Assembly (NCBI GenBank): GCA_051000345.1
Contig: JBPCOJ010000029.1
Location: forward strand, 1 to 22,134
Length of the DNA stretch: 22,134 bases
Source of the DNA: JBHENC01 sp051000345
GTDB taxonomy: Bacteria; Acidobacteriota; Blastocatellia; Pyrinomonadales; Pyrinomonadaceae
Direction of reading: 5' to 3'
In this document: piece by piece, positions 7,683-16,700 of the stretch
Position numbering within the stretch: position 1 is the first letter of the stretch
Layout of the letters: the number at the start of each line of letters is the position of its first letter
Position numbers and translations under genes: made by a program
Notes under the pieces: model-generated
What the model saw: the letters and a program-made list of their open reading frames with translations, nothing else
Databases searched by the model: none
Told to the model about the DNA's origin: nothing

Positions 7683-10148
7683 TCACAGTACTTCTTTCTT
7701 GTCGGCGCTGCTGGCTTGCACGTCCGCCGCGCGAATCAGGGCTTCAAGGTAGGCGAGGCGGAAGACGCCGAACTGCTCACGCAGGTTAATAGTAAGTTCG
7801 AGCCAAGATCGTTTATCGGGCGTGACGCTCCCCAAGAGCATCGGTTCGAGGTCGAGCATTACGGGTTTGGTCATCACATCATCGCCAAGTGAGACGGCGG
7901 GAAGCGGGTCGTTGTCGTGTATGCCGCGAGCAAACTTCGCGTCAGGGTTTCTAGGTTTCATTTCACCCGGCATCGCGCGGATGCTCAAGCGAACTTTGCC
8001 GTGATGCGTGGCGGCGAGATAAACGCAGAGGTCGCTCGCGCCAATTTGCAGGAGGGCGAGCGCGCTGGCTAATTCGTGCCGGAAGTAGGGGCGTTCGTGT
8101 CTGGGATTGCCTTTGGTTTTCGCCAGCATGTCGGTGATGTGGCACAACTCCGGCGGTAATCCTTTGTGCATCGTTTTTTGAAAAATCTCGTGCGCTTTAC
8201 CCCAATCATGATAACGCGCAGCCGTAAGCATATCGGCGCGGGTAGCATCGTCAAGCGCAATGTCGGTCAGCGCGTCGAGTAAGGTTTCAGCAGCACGGTA
8301 AACTTCGTTTGTGTGTGCCACAAGTGTCTGCACATGCTTCTCAAATGATCGCGGGTCGTTTCCAAAAGCGTCCGATTGTTCTGGCTTCTTGTTATCAATT
8401 GGTACAACATCGGACTGCTTCTTCGGCGCGTCATTTCCGCGCCATCCGTAAATAGAGTCATAGCCTTTGACGGTCGCATCCATAAGCAACATCATGCCGA
8501 CTCGTATTTCGTCCGGCTTTACTCTGCGCCATTTGCCTTCGCCCTTCTTCCCACCGAGCGTATCCCATATAAACGCTATGCGATTCTTGTCTAAAAACTC
8601 CTTGAATTCATGAATAGGAACCGGGCAGAGTTCTTTACGAAAGAAGCGTGCAGTCTTACTGTTGAGCGTCTTGCCGTCGCCGACTCCTGCGCGCCATGCC
8701 ACGAAGACATCGCGTTCGTCGCCGCCGCGTATCCAGCGCGAGATGTCTATGTCGTTACCGGAGAGGTCGGGCGTCGTGTCGAAGAGATCAACGATGTCGC
8801 GGCGGCGCGGGTAGTGCGCGGGCGTGTACGGTTCGTGATGATTAATTCGTTCGAGGTCGGCGGGCGCGGCTGATGTGATGCCGGGCAAGAGCGTGCGCGC
8901 CGTCTCCAAGCTTTCGGCTTCATAAGGGCGGGCGACTTGAATTGCTTCCTTTTCATCAAGCGTTTCTTTGCCGCCTAGCTTTTCCAGTTTCTTAATCAAC
9001 GGGCGATCAACCCAGAAGACGCGCGCTTCTTCGTACTCACCCGCGCGGTTGCAGCGACCCATACGTTGGACGAGCGAGGCATACGGCGCGAGGTCTGTGA
9101 TGAGCAGGCGCGACGAGATGTCTAGTCCGGCTTCGACGACTTGCGTAGCGATGATGATGCGATCCACGCCGTTTGCATCCGGTTTATCGTTAAGAGAATC
9201 AATCCATCCGCGCCGGTCGTGCGGGCGAAAACGCGAGTGAATCAGTTTCAATTCAGGCGGCGGTGAGAGTTTCGCGCATTCATTTTCTAAAGCCGCAAAC
9301 GTCTCACGCGCTCGCGCGACGCGGTTGACGACGACAAGCGTTTGCGTGCCTGTCGTGTGATGCTCAAGCGCGAATCTCGCCAAACCTTCCGGCATACGAC
9401 AATTTGCTGGCGCGGGCGCAAGGTCTTTGCGCGCATGAAGACGTTTTGCCAGCACAGGCGTGCGGCGATCTTCATCCGACAACGTGATCTGCTCAAGCGT
9501 CGGCACATGTTCGCGGAAATCAATCGTCTTCAACCATTCGCGGTCGAGCGTTGCAGACATCCACAGCGAACGACAAGCGCCGAACGTCTCCATCTTCTCG
9601 CGCATCGCTTGAAGCTGCGTCGAAGCGGCAAGCCCTTCGCTCATTAGTTGCACTTCGTCGAAGACCCACAGGCAATCGTTATTGAGCAAGCCGAACTGAA
9701 AAGCCCAGCGATAGCGGCTCATCGCATAGCCACGATTCAAAGCGCGCGACAGCAGCATGTCCTGCGTTCCGATGATGATGCACTCGCGTTCCGGGTGCGC
9801 ATCCCATTCGTCGCTCGCGTCGCCGCCCATCAGTACATGAACACCGAAACGCTTTTCGTCAATCATGCCTGCCGCGACAAGTCGTCCGACAGCTTTCTTG
9901 GCTTCATTCGTCGTCTGCTCGACGAGCGTGCGCATCGGCAGGCAATAAACCAGCCGCCGCCCGACGCTCTGCGGATTCTGCCATCTACGCCAGAGCCACG
10001 CGCCGAGAATCGCGGCGGTCTTGCCCGCGCCGGTCGGGACGTTGATAAGTGCGGGAATCTCTTGAGCATTTGCCGCCTCCCTTTGATATGAAAAGGGTGG
10101 CACAGTGAACGCCGTTTCAAAGAAAGTATCGTAGTTACGTAGGGTCAT
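7683..10148 (-). CDS. cas3: CRISPR-associated helicase-nuclease Cas3 (type I-G, C-terminal HD)
   Basis: Cas3 unwinds and degrades target DNA after Cascade binding. Here the SF2 helicase comes first and the HD nuclease last, the order found in type I-G. Motifs seen: Walker A PTGAGKT (38-44), DEVQ (164-167), SAT (198-200), a helicase C domain with IIATQVVEAGLDIS (about 331-345) and QRMGRCNRAGE (361-371). The HD part has His605 and His612, the HD pair in ARYHDWGKAHEIF (647-648), HELASALALL (His691) and ATHHGK (715-716). At 821 residues the protein is full length, with no missing motif noticed. No strong Shine-Dalgarno precedes the ATG. This is the first cas gene of the operon; the upstream neighbour in the same direction is the HIRAN gene, 117 nt away. 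Confidence 0.94.
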   Translation of the reverse strand: MTLRNYDTFFETAFTVPPFSYQREAANAQEIPALINVPTGAGKTAAILGAWLWRRWQNPQSVGRRLVYCLPMRTLVEQTTNEAKKAVGRLVAAGMIDEKRFGVHVLMGGDASDEWDAHPERECIIIGTQDMLLSRALNRGYAMSRYRWAFQFGLLNNDCLWVFDEVQLMSEGLAASTQLQAMREKMETFGACRSLWMSATLDREWLKTIDFREHVPTLEQITLSDEDRRTPVLAKRLHARKDLAPAPANCRMPEGLARFALEHHTTGTQTLVVVNRVARARETFAALENECAKLSPPPELKLIHSRFRPHDRRGWIDSLNDKPDANGVDRIIIATQVVEAGLDISSRLLITDLAPYASLVQRMGRCNRAGEYEEARVFWVDRPLIKKLEKLGGKETLDEKEAIQVARPYEAESLETARTLLPGITSAAPADLERINHHEPYTPAHYPRRRDIVDLFDTTPDLSGNDIDISRWIRGGDERDVFVAWRAGVGDGKTLNSKTARFFRKELCPVPIHEFKEFLDKNRIAFIWDTLGGKKGEGKWRRVKPDEIRVGMMLLMDATVKGYDSIYGWRGNDAPKKQSDVVPIDNKKPEQSDAFGNDPRSFEKHVQTLVAHTNEVYRAAETLLDALTDIALDDATRADMLTAARYHDWGKAHEIFQKTMHKGLPPELCHITDMLAKTKGNPRHERPYFRHELASALALLQIGASDLCVYLAATHHGKVRLSIRAMPGEMKPRNPDAKFARGIHDNDPLPAVSLGDDVMTKPVMLDLEPMLLGSVTPDKRSWLELTINLREQFGVFRLAYLEALIRAADVQASSADKKEVL

Positions 10149-10264
10149 GTGTTGTTCGTCCGCTTTGTAATGAGACGTTAATTTCAGCTAAGGATAACTC
10201 GAAAATGCTTTTTCCAACTTCCATTTTTCAATAAGCTCTGACGGTCACATTTCGATAAATGACG

Positions 10265-10291
10265 ATTATAATTCGCGCATGATGATTTCAA
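10265..10291 (-). promoter_or_regulatory. Possible cas operon promoter (weak)
   Basis: On the minus strand TTGAAA (10291-10286) and TATAAT (10270-10265) are separated by 15 nt. The boxes overlap the last codons of the HIRAN gene and would give a 5' untranslated region of about 110 nt ahead of cas3. The spacing is shorter than the usual 16-18 nt, so this is only a candidate. Read-through from the HIRAN/J-domain operon is equally possible. Confidence 0.3.
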
Positions 10292-10661
10292 CGTCGATGC
10301 GTAGCCAGTCATCTTTCCAAGTTTTGGCGATGAGCCGGGCGTAGATCAGTTTTCCGGCGTCGAGGAGACGGGCGATTGGTTCGTTGTTGGCGCGCGGGAT
10401 GTAGCCGAGATGTTCATCGGCGTGCGTCATGACTTTTATCGCCCATGTGTCGTGTGAATTGTCGGGTTCGCGGCGGAGGGTGAATTCATCGCTTGCTTGC
10501 AGGCGTGATTCGATGTCGTCGAGTTCGCGCCAAGTCGTGCCTGCGATGTAGCATTCGAGCAGGGTGATGTCGTGTGCGAAGGGTTGCGGCAGATTTCGCG
10601 CGTCGCCGGTGGAGCAGATTAAATCTGCGAGCGCGGTGCGCGTCGCGATGCTGTGCGTCAT
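10266..10661 (-). CDS. HIRAN-domain protein
   Basis: This 131-residue protein looks like a stand-alone HIRAN domain, the fold found at the N terminus of Rad5/HLTF helicases, where it binds 3' DNA ends. Seen in the sequence: an N-terminal strand region, then AGTTWRELDDIESRLQASDEFTLRREPDNSHDTWAIKV, with the conserved R-E-P-x-N-x-x-D/H-x-x-A-I-x-V pattern, and LGYIPRANNEPIARLLDAGK, the characteristic G-Y-[IV]-P-x-x-x-N-x-x-[IL]-A block. The ATG lies 1 nt after the stop of the upstream J-domain gene, so the two are co-transcribed and probably coupled. Its partner helicase is not evident; candidates by position are Cas3 downstream and the UvrD fusion on the other strand. The family call is firm, the role inferred. 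Confidence 0.82.
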   Translation of the reverse strand: MTHSIATRTALADLICSTGDARNLPQPFAHDITLLECYIAGTTWRELDDIESRLQASDEFTLRREPDNSHDTWAIKVMTHADEHLGYIPRANNEPIARLLDAGKLIYARLIAKTWKDDWLRIDVEIIMREL

Positions 10662-10662
10662 G

Positions 10663-11565
10663 TTAGTTTTCCCAGATGATGTCCGCCCATTCCTCTTCTT
10701 CTTCGGTGGCGGAGTCGGCGTTTGTTGTGGCGCCGGTTAGTTCGCGAAAGGCGGTTTCGAGCGCGTGGAAGCGTTCTTTGGATTGTGCGATTTGTTGGCG
10801 CAGTTCGGCGGCGCGGGCGGCGAGCCACGTCGCATCGTTTAATTTCTCCTGCAAGGTGTAAGGCGCGTTTGATTTGATGTGCGCGAGTCGGGCGAGCGCG
10901 CGGTCAATGTGTGCGCGCAGTTCGTCGCGGCGTTGGCGGAGCGCGTCGAGGACGGGCGAGTTTGCGTCGTCGCCCGCGCCGATTTCTGTTGATTCATCGC
11001 CGATGAGCAAGTTGAGCGTGCGGAGTTCTGCGAGCGCGGCTTCGCGGTAAGCGTCTGCGACTTGTAGCCAGAGATTTCGCTCTCGCGCGGTCTGGCACGG
11101 GTTGAGGTCTGGATGCAGGCGCTTGGCGAGGCGGCGGTAGATAGTTTGCAGTTCGCGCGTGTCGCTCGCAGACAAACAGGGCGTGAGTTCAAAGGCTTGT
11201 GCGGCTTCAAGGTCGCGGCGCATGTCTTCAATTTTTTCTTGCCAAGACTTAAACTCGTCGTCGAGTTGGTGTTCAATCGTCTCGAAGGGAACGGCCGCGT
11301 TGCGATTGAGATAACTGTTGGCGAGTTCGAGTTGACGGCGGGCGCGGCGCACGCGGCAATCGAGCGCGTAGGCTTCGTACTCTAAGCCGCCGATTTTCAA
11401 GTTGTATTCAGCTTCGATGGTGGGCAGCATGGTCGTCGTTAAGTAATCGAGGTCTGTGATGAGCTTCGTCAATTCTTCGCGCAAGAGGGCGTTTTCGGCG
11501 CGCAGACTGGCGGCTGCGGGGTGCGGCTCAAGATGAAAGCTTTGTTCGACGGTTGGCGGCATCAT
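10663..11565 (-). CDS. Coiled-coil protein with a J-domain
   Basis: The product (about 300 residues from the ATG pair at 11565/11562; the frame is open to an ATG at 11616) is mostly helical, with coiled-coil stretches on both sides of a DnaJ-like domain. The J-domain is seen around residues 138-184: LQTIYRRLAKRLHPDLNP, with the HPD tripeptide that stimulates DnaK ATPase, then helix III/IV-like NLWLQVADAYREAALAELR. No Gly/Phe region, zinc-finger domain or membrane segment is present, so this is a class III J-protein. The N-terminal coil ENALLREELTKLI and the C-terminal region after residue 220 could be protein-interaction surfaces, ending in an acidic tail (EEEEEWADI). It is coupled to the HIRAN gene and divergent from the sigma-factor gene. 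The start is uncertain; a weak GAGAG precedes 11565. Confidence 0.78.
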   Translation of the reverse strand: MMPPTVEQSFHLEPHPAAASLRAENALLREELTKLITDLDYLTTTMLPTIEAEYNLKIGGLEYEAYALDCRVRRARRQLELANSYLNRNAAVPFETIEHQLDDEFKSWQEKIEDMRRDLEAAQAFELTPCLSASDTRELQTIYRRLAKRLHPDLNPCQTARERNLWLQVADAYREAALAELRTLNLLIGDESTEIGAGDDANSPVLDALRQRRDELRAHIDRALARLAHIKSNAPYTLQEKLNDATWLAARAAELRQQIAQSKERFHALETAFRELTGATTNADSATEEEEEWADIIWEN

Positions 11566-11648
11566 CGGATTTGTTTCGCTCTCGTTGTAGAAAATTCGTA
11601 CTACTACGGGCGTCAATATGAGCGGGGTAGGAAAACCGGAAAAGTTTT

Positions 11649-11663
11649 TTTGAAATTTTCAAA
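11649..11663. promoter_or_regulatory. Possible operator in the divergent intergenic region
   Basis: TTTGAA-att-TTCAAA is a perfect 6-bp inverted repeat with a 3-nt spacer. It lies between the divergently read J-domain and sigma-factor genes. Its symmetry and location suit a repressor site, for instance for the XRE-like protein of the same cassette. AT-rich palindromes this short occur by chance, so this is a weak call. Confidence 0.25.
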
Positions 11664-11836
11664 GTCTGTTCGTCGCCGCGTGCCGGGACGGGTGAACGAT
11701 GAAGAAAGCTTTTTCTTTTTGTCGTCGAACTTGCTTAAATGCAGTTTGCACGGGCGAGCCGCTAAGATTTCTCGAATTGGAGTTTCCGGTTTCCTGTGTG
11801 TTCTTGTATTTAACTGCCGAGGGGAGCTTGACCCTG

Positions 11837-12646
11837 ATGCGTCCTCAGTCGCCTCAAACTGGAATTGAAACAAACGCGGGCGTTCGCCCCCTGACGCGCC
11901 GCAACGCGGAAACGGGCGCGCTCTACGAGCGTCTGCCGGAAGTGCAAGCGCAGGTGCGGGACGCGATTGCACGCAAAGCAACCGGATTAGTTGAATCAGC
12001 ACGGCAGAATCACGAATCGCCCGCGCACATTAAAGATGAAACGCTCTGCTATTTCATACGCGAATGGTTGCGCGAGGGTAAAGAAGCAGAAGCCAGCATA
12101 ATGGTCGAAGTTCTTCTGCGTCGCCACGCGGGAACGATTGCACGCCGCGTCCGAAGCGTCGTTGATGCGCGACACCGCGAAGATTGTCAAAGTGAGATCG
12201 TGATTGAATTGCTTGCCCGATTGTTAGACGTGAATTCCGACCGCAGCGACTTCGCGCAAGTGCGGTTCGGTCTCTTCTTTGAGCGACTCTCCAACAATAT
12301 GTTGCACAAGTTTCGCAAGCTTCAACGAGGAGAGCGGCAAGCGAGCAGCATCACAGCTTCACTTGATGATGGGGCGGAAGAAGTTGACATCTTTGATTCG
12401 CTAGCAGACGAACGCGCGCTGTCAGCCGAAGACGCGGTCGTCGCCCGAAACGCGCTCGCGCATCTCACGGACGAATTGCGGGAGATTTTTATCTTGCGCC
12501 ATTTTGCTGGCTGGCAAATCGAGTCGGATTCAGACGCAGAGCCTTCTATCAGTCGTCATTTGAACGTGACGCCGCGCACCGTCCGCAACCGCTTGAAGCG
12601 TGCCGAAGCGAGCCTCGCGCGCTGGCGCGAAGCGAAAAAGAGTTGA
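11837..12646 (+). CDS. ECF-like sigma-70 family RNA polymerase sigma factor
   Basis: The protein directs RNA polymerase to alternative promoters. The frame is open from 11699, but the ATG at 11837 has GAGGGGAG about 10 nt upstream and removes a Cys/Phe-rich, unlikely N terminus, giving 269 residues. A sigma-2-like helical region runs from about 85 to 165 (MVEVLLRRHAGTIARRVRSV and the following FGLFFERLSNNMLHKFRKLQR). A linker follows, then sigma-4 near 199-269: ALAHLTDELREIFILRHFAG and the helix-turn-helix ISRHLNVTPRTVRNRLKRAE. An N-terminal extension of about 75 residues is unusual for a minimal ECF factor. Twelve nt separate it from the XRE-like gene, so they form an operon. No classical anti-sigma gene (zinc-binding or transmembrane) is next to it. 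Confidence 0.82.
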   Translation: MRPQSPQTGIETNAGVRPLTRRNAETGALYERLPEVQAQVRDAIARKATGLVESARQNHESPAHIKDETLCYFIREWLREGKEAEASIMVEVLLRRHAGTIARRVRSVVDARHREDCQSEIVIELLARLLDVNSDRSDFAQVRFGLFFERLSNNMLHKFRKLQRGERQASSITASLDDGAEEVDIFDSLADERALSAEDAVVARNALAHLTDELREIFILRHFAGWQIESDSDAEPSISRHLNVTPRTVRNRLKRAEASLARWREAKKS

Positions 12647-12658
12647 AGGGAATATGAG

Positions 12659-13369
12659 ATGAGTGATTGTTTAGAGAATCATTTGACCACGCCCGCGCTG
12701 GAGCAAGTAATCGAAGCTTACCTGCTGCGCCGTGATGAAGCGACAAGCGAAGCGCGCCGCGATGAGTTGGAGGCGGCACGTCGCGCGCGCGATGTACTCG
12801 CGGAGTTTATGCGCAGCTATCCGCAGTTCGCCGTTGAGTTGATGGATACGGCAGCGACGACGAGCATTATCGAAAATTCGCCCGCGACGGCGAGCGATGC
12901 GGAACAAGAAAACTTAATCGTGCAGCGCGGAATGGAAACCGCCGCGCGTCTGCTTGCCGCTAGACGTTCGACGATGAATCTTTCCGGGCAAGTCGCGCCG
13001 CTTGCGAGTCTGCGAAAAGAGGCGGAAGCGCGCGGGTTGACGATTCAGAGTTTGGCGGCAGCGACTGATTTGACCGTGCCGCTCATCGTCAAGCTCGACC
13101 GCCGCTTGATTCGCTTCGCTTCGATTCCGCGTCAAGCGATTGAACGCATCGCGGGCGCGCTCCATCGCACAACCGAAGGAATCGCGGCTTACCTCTCGGC
13201 GGGCGATCCGCAGTTTGCCGCAGGCGCTCACTTTCTGGCTGAAACTGCGCCGCAGATGCCCGTCCAGCAAGACTTCTTCGACGCCGTTGAGACGGACTTG
13301 AATTTGAGCGACGAGCAGAAGCGCGTGTGGCGTGAAGTAAAAAACGAAAGAATGAATGATGCTCTATGA
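12659..13369 (+). CDS. XRE-like helix-turn-helix protein, putative regulator or anti-sigma partner
   Basis: I do not recognise a named family for the whole 236-residue protein. The N-terminal part (about 1-65) is a helical, Arg/Glu-rich segment (RRDEATSEARRDELEAARRA). The middle is Ala/Thr-rich and probably disordered. Residues about 116-180 (LRKEAEARGLTIQSLAAATD, then RRLIRFASIPRQAIERIAGALH) fit an XRE/Cro-type five-helix DNA-binding domain. The C terminus has a FFDAVETDLNLSDEQKRVW segment. It follows the sigma factor by 12 nt and precedes an ImmA-type protease fusion. In known ImmR/ImmA pairs the protease cleaves an XRE repressor, so this protein is a plausible protease substrate, or a factor holding the sigma subunit. 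That role is inference. Confidence 0.6.
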   Translation: MSDCLENHLTTPALEQVIEAYLLRRDEATSEARRDELEAARRARDVLAEFMRSYPQFAVELMDTAATTSIIENSPATASDAEQENLIVQRGMETAARLLAARRSTMNLSGQVAPLASLRKEAEARGLTIQSLAAATDLTVPLIVKLDRRLIRFASIPRQAIERIAGALHRTTEGIAAYLSAGDPQFAAGAHFLAETAPQMPVQQDFFDAVETDLNLSDEQKRVWREVKNERMNDAL

Positions 13370-13395
13370 AGCACGCACAAAATCAGACGAAGCAT

Positions 13396-13730
13396 AAGTG
13401 ATTACTCCCCTTCTTAGAAAGAAGGGGCTTCTATGGATTTTCAACCAACGGTGTGTAATCCCACACCGAACGGCACGGTCTTTAGTGTTTCTCTGCTGAG
13501 GTGTTCTAGCTTTTACGTGCGGGACTTCCCCGCACAACGCCCTAGCTAAAGTTTCAAAGAGCCGCACAGGTGACTTCCAAAGGTGGTTTACGCTGTTGAA
13601 ACAAAACCTGTCGTATTGAAGTTGAGTATAGCACGAGGAGAAGCGCAAATTTGAAAGCATTTGCGCGCTTGCTACGCATTCATCCCCGCCATAAATGCGC
13701 GGGGTCTTCTGCGAGGTTAGGATAAATCCG
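13396..13730 (-). mobile_element. Hairpin-rich noncoding element, resembling an IS200/IS605-type non-autonomous element or guide-RNA scaffold
   Basis: There is no credible gene between the XRE-like gene and the fusion gene; a minus-strand ORF here has no recognisable product. Instead five perfect-stem hairpins are seen: 13407-13427 (9-bp stem, CCCCTTCTT), 13449-13468 (7 bp), 13517-13535 (7 bp, GTGCGGG), 13643-13666 (8 bp, GCGCAAAT) and 13684-13704 (6 bp, CCCCGC). On the minus strand the end reads GGGATTACACACCG, then GAAGCCCC and GGGGAGTAATCAC, a style I associate with right ends and omega-RNA of IS605/TnpB elements. No tnpA or tnpB lies in the window. Boundaries are approximate, and an unrelated structured RNA cannot be excluded. 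Confidence 0.45.
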
Positions 13731-13771
13731 CACATCTTTGTGCTTCATCCTTCCGCCTTCCGCACTTTCTT

Positions 13772-16700
13772 ATGAGCCACTGGTCTGACATACGCGCGCA
13801 AGCCCGCCGCCGTCATCTAGAGGTGCGCCGCTTTGCCGGGCAAGCTGCACCGCATCTCGCAGGCGCAGAGTTTTCAACCGCGCAGTTACTGTCATACGCA
13901 GAAACAATGACGGGGATCGTGCGCGTGCCGCTCGCCTCCTGTGACCCTCTGCTCTACGGCGCGCAGGCGACTTTAGACGACGGCTTCATCTACTACAACG
14001 CCGAAACAGAGCCATGGCTCGCGCTCTATTATCAAGCGCACGAGTTCGCGCATCACTGGTTGCACAAAGATAATTCGTCGTGCGCGAAAGCGGATGTTGA
14101 CTTCGCCGCGTCGGAAGATAAATCGCTCTACGGCGTCAACCGTATCGAGGCTTACGGGCTGCAGCAACGACGCGAGACGGAAGCCAACGTCTTTGCGCGC
14201 GAGTTTCTTTTGCCCGCAGACGTTTTGCGCCAGTGGTTCATCGGCGAAAACCTGAATGCCGCGCAGATCGCCGCGCGCGCCGGTGTCGGACTCGATTTCG
14301 CGTTGCACGCGCTCGCCCACGCGCTGCTTGCGCCGGACTTAGAGCAAACTTGCGAACCTGCTGCCGGAAACATTTCCACGAACGACGTTTCGCCAACAAC
14401 AAATGATGGTGCGATAACGATTGACGAACAAGCGATAACGACTGATGTGCAGACGCTAACTACAAACCAGCAGACGCAACTTCCATTTACGCTTGATGAC
14501 AGCCAGCGTGCCGCCGCGCACAGCCAGCACACGCCGCTCCTCGTCGCCGCCGGTCCCGGCACGGGCAAGACGCGCGCTCTCGTCGGGCGCATCCTTCACT
14601 TGCTTAATGAGAACGTCGCGCCCGGCGAGATTCTCGCGCTGACTTTCTCGAATAAAGCGGCGGAAGAGATGCGCGAGCGCGTCGGTAGATTCGCGCCCGA
14701 TGCAGAGAACAACGCGAACATCGCGTCCAAGATTTGGATGGGCACGTTTCACGCTTTCGGCCTGGAAATCTTGCGCCGCTACTGGCAGGAAGCGGGGCTT
14801 GCGCCGCGCCCGCGCGTGCTCGATCCCGTTGACGCGCTCTTTATTCTCGAACGCCATCTGCCGCAGCTTCGCCTCGATCACTATCAGAATTTACACGAAC
14901 CGGCGACGCATCTTTCACATATTCTCGCCGCCGTTTCGCGCGCGAAAGATGAACTCGTGTCGCCCGATAAGTATCACGCTCTGGCAAGTGAGATGCTCGA
15001 ACGGGCGCAGCTTGACGACGATGCGGAAGCGATTCGTAAAGCCGAACGCGCCATCGAAGTCGCGCGCGTTTACGAGTTTTATCAAAATCATCTCGAACGC
15101 GAAGGCTTGCTTGACTTCGGCGATCTCATCTTTCGCACAGTTCGTTTGCTCAACGGTAACGAAGCGGTGCGAAAAGAGATTCAAGCCGAATACCGTCACG
15201 TCCTCGTTGATGAATATCAGGATGTCAACCGCGCGTGCGGCGTGTTGCTCGGTCTTGTCAAAGAGCGTGGTGAAGGTTTGTGGGTCGTCGGTGACACGCG
15301 ACAGGCGATCTACCGTTGGCGCGGCGCTGCACCCGCGCAAGTCCGCCACTTCCTCAAAGATTTTCCGCACGGGCGCATGCAGCCTTTAGAAGTCAACTAT
15401 CGCTCGCTGCCGCCGATCCTCAAACTTGTCTCCGCGCTCGCCGCGCAGATGAGCGTCAGTGCGCAAATGAAAAACAGCGCCGATGACGCCGTTATCGTGA
15501 CCGCGCACGCCGACTTCGCCGCGTGGCACGCGCACCGTCAAGAAACGGTGTGCGATGCGCAAGACACGAATCACGCGATAGATAAAAAACGCGCGGTGCG
15601 CTTTGAGATTGCGACTGACGCGGAAGCGGAAGCGCGCGAACTGGCGCGATTGATAAAGCAGCGTGCGCGCGGCGGCGTGCCTTTTCGGCACCAAGCCATC
15701 ATCTGCCGCAAACATTCGCAGCTTGTTAAATTCGCCAGAGGCTTAGAAGCCGAAGGCGTTCCCGCGCTCTATCTCGGCGACATCTTCGAGCGCAGCGAAG
15801 TCCGCGATCTGCTCGCGCTCGTTGCGCTTGTGAGCGGCAAAAGCGGGCGCACGTTGCCGCGCGTCGCGCGCTTTCCCGAATACGATATTCCGCTCGGTGA
15901 AGTCCGCCGGATGCTTCAAGCGGCGAAAGACGCGGGTGGCGAATTCTTCGAGTTAGACGCGGCTGTTGAAAACGCTTCGCTGGGCGCGACGGGAGCGGGG
16001 CGATTGGCTTTTCATCTCAAGCGCGTCGCGCACGTCTCCTCTGCGTGGAAGCTGCTCGCGCATTATCTGTTCGTTCACAGTCGCTATCTTCAACCCTTAC
16101 TCGCTGATGAATCAGTCGCCGGAGCGCAACGCCGTCTCGCCATCCGTCAGCTTTTGCAGTTTCTACACAACGAAGAGGAGCGCGCCATCGAAGCGACGAA
16201 CGACGTGGACGCGCGCCGCGCGATCTTGCGTTACGTGCGCCGCTTGAAAAGTTTTTCCGAAGACAAAAACCTGCGTCAAGTTCCCGCTTCCGCCGATGAC
16301 TTGGACGCGGTGCGCTTAACGACCGTGCACGGCGCGAAAGGCTTGGAATGGTCTTGCGTCTATCTACCGCATCTCGGCAAAGGACATTTTCCGAACAGGC
16401 GCAAGCATGAACATTGCCCGCCGCCCGTCGGCATGATCGAAACTTTTATGAGCGATGCGGCACACGGAACGAAAGAAAAAGACTATGAGCCGGACGCGCA
16501 CATTGACGCGCATCTGGAAGAAGAAGAATGCTTGTTCTTCGTCGCCGTTTCGCGTGCGCGCGACCAACTCTGCTTGTCGCGTGCCGAACGTTACGGGGCG
16601 ACAAGCAGCAAAGCGTCAGAGTTTCTCGAACGAATCGAAATTCATTTGCCGCGCTCTGCGAACAGCGCGGCGACGTGGCGCGCCGAAACGTCGGACGCCG

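Noticed and set aside
9648..10091. 147-codon plus-strand ORF opposite cas3
   Set aside because: Antisense shadow of the Cas3 helicase motifs, with no start signal and no recognisable domain.
11613..12002. 129-codon minus-strand ORF over the start of the sigma-factor gene
   Set aside because: Antisense to a gene with a good ribosome-binding site and clear sigma regions; Arg/Pro/Ala-rich shadow composition.
13407..13427. Rho-independent terminator after the XRE-like gene
   Set aside because: The stem is strong but no T-run follows it on either strand, and it is one of several hairpins in a structured segment.
13364..13735. 123-codon minus-strand ORF before the fusion gene
   Set aside because: It reads through all the hairpins of the structured element, its composition is atypical and I see no domain; the segment is better explained as noncoding or element DNA.
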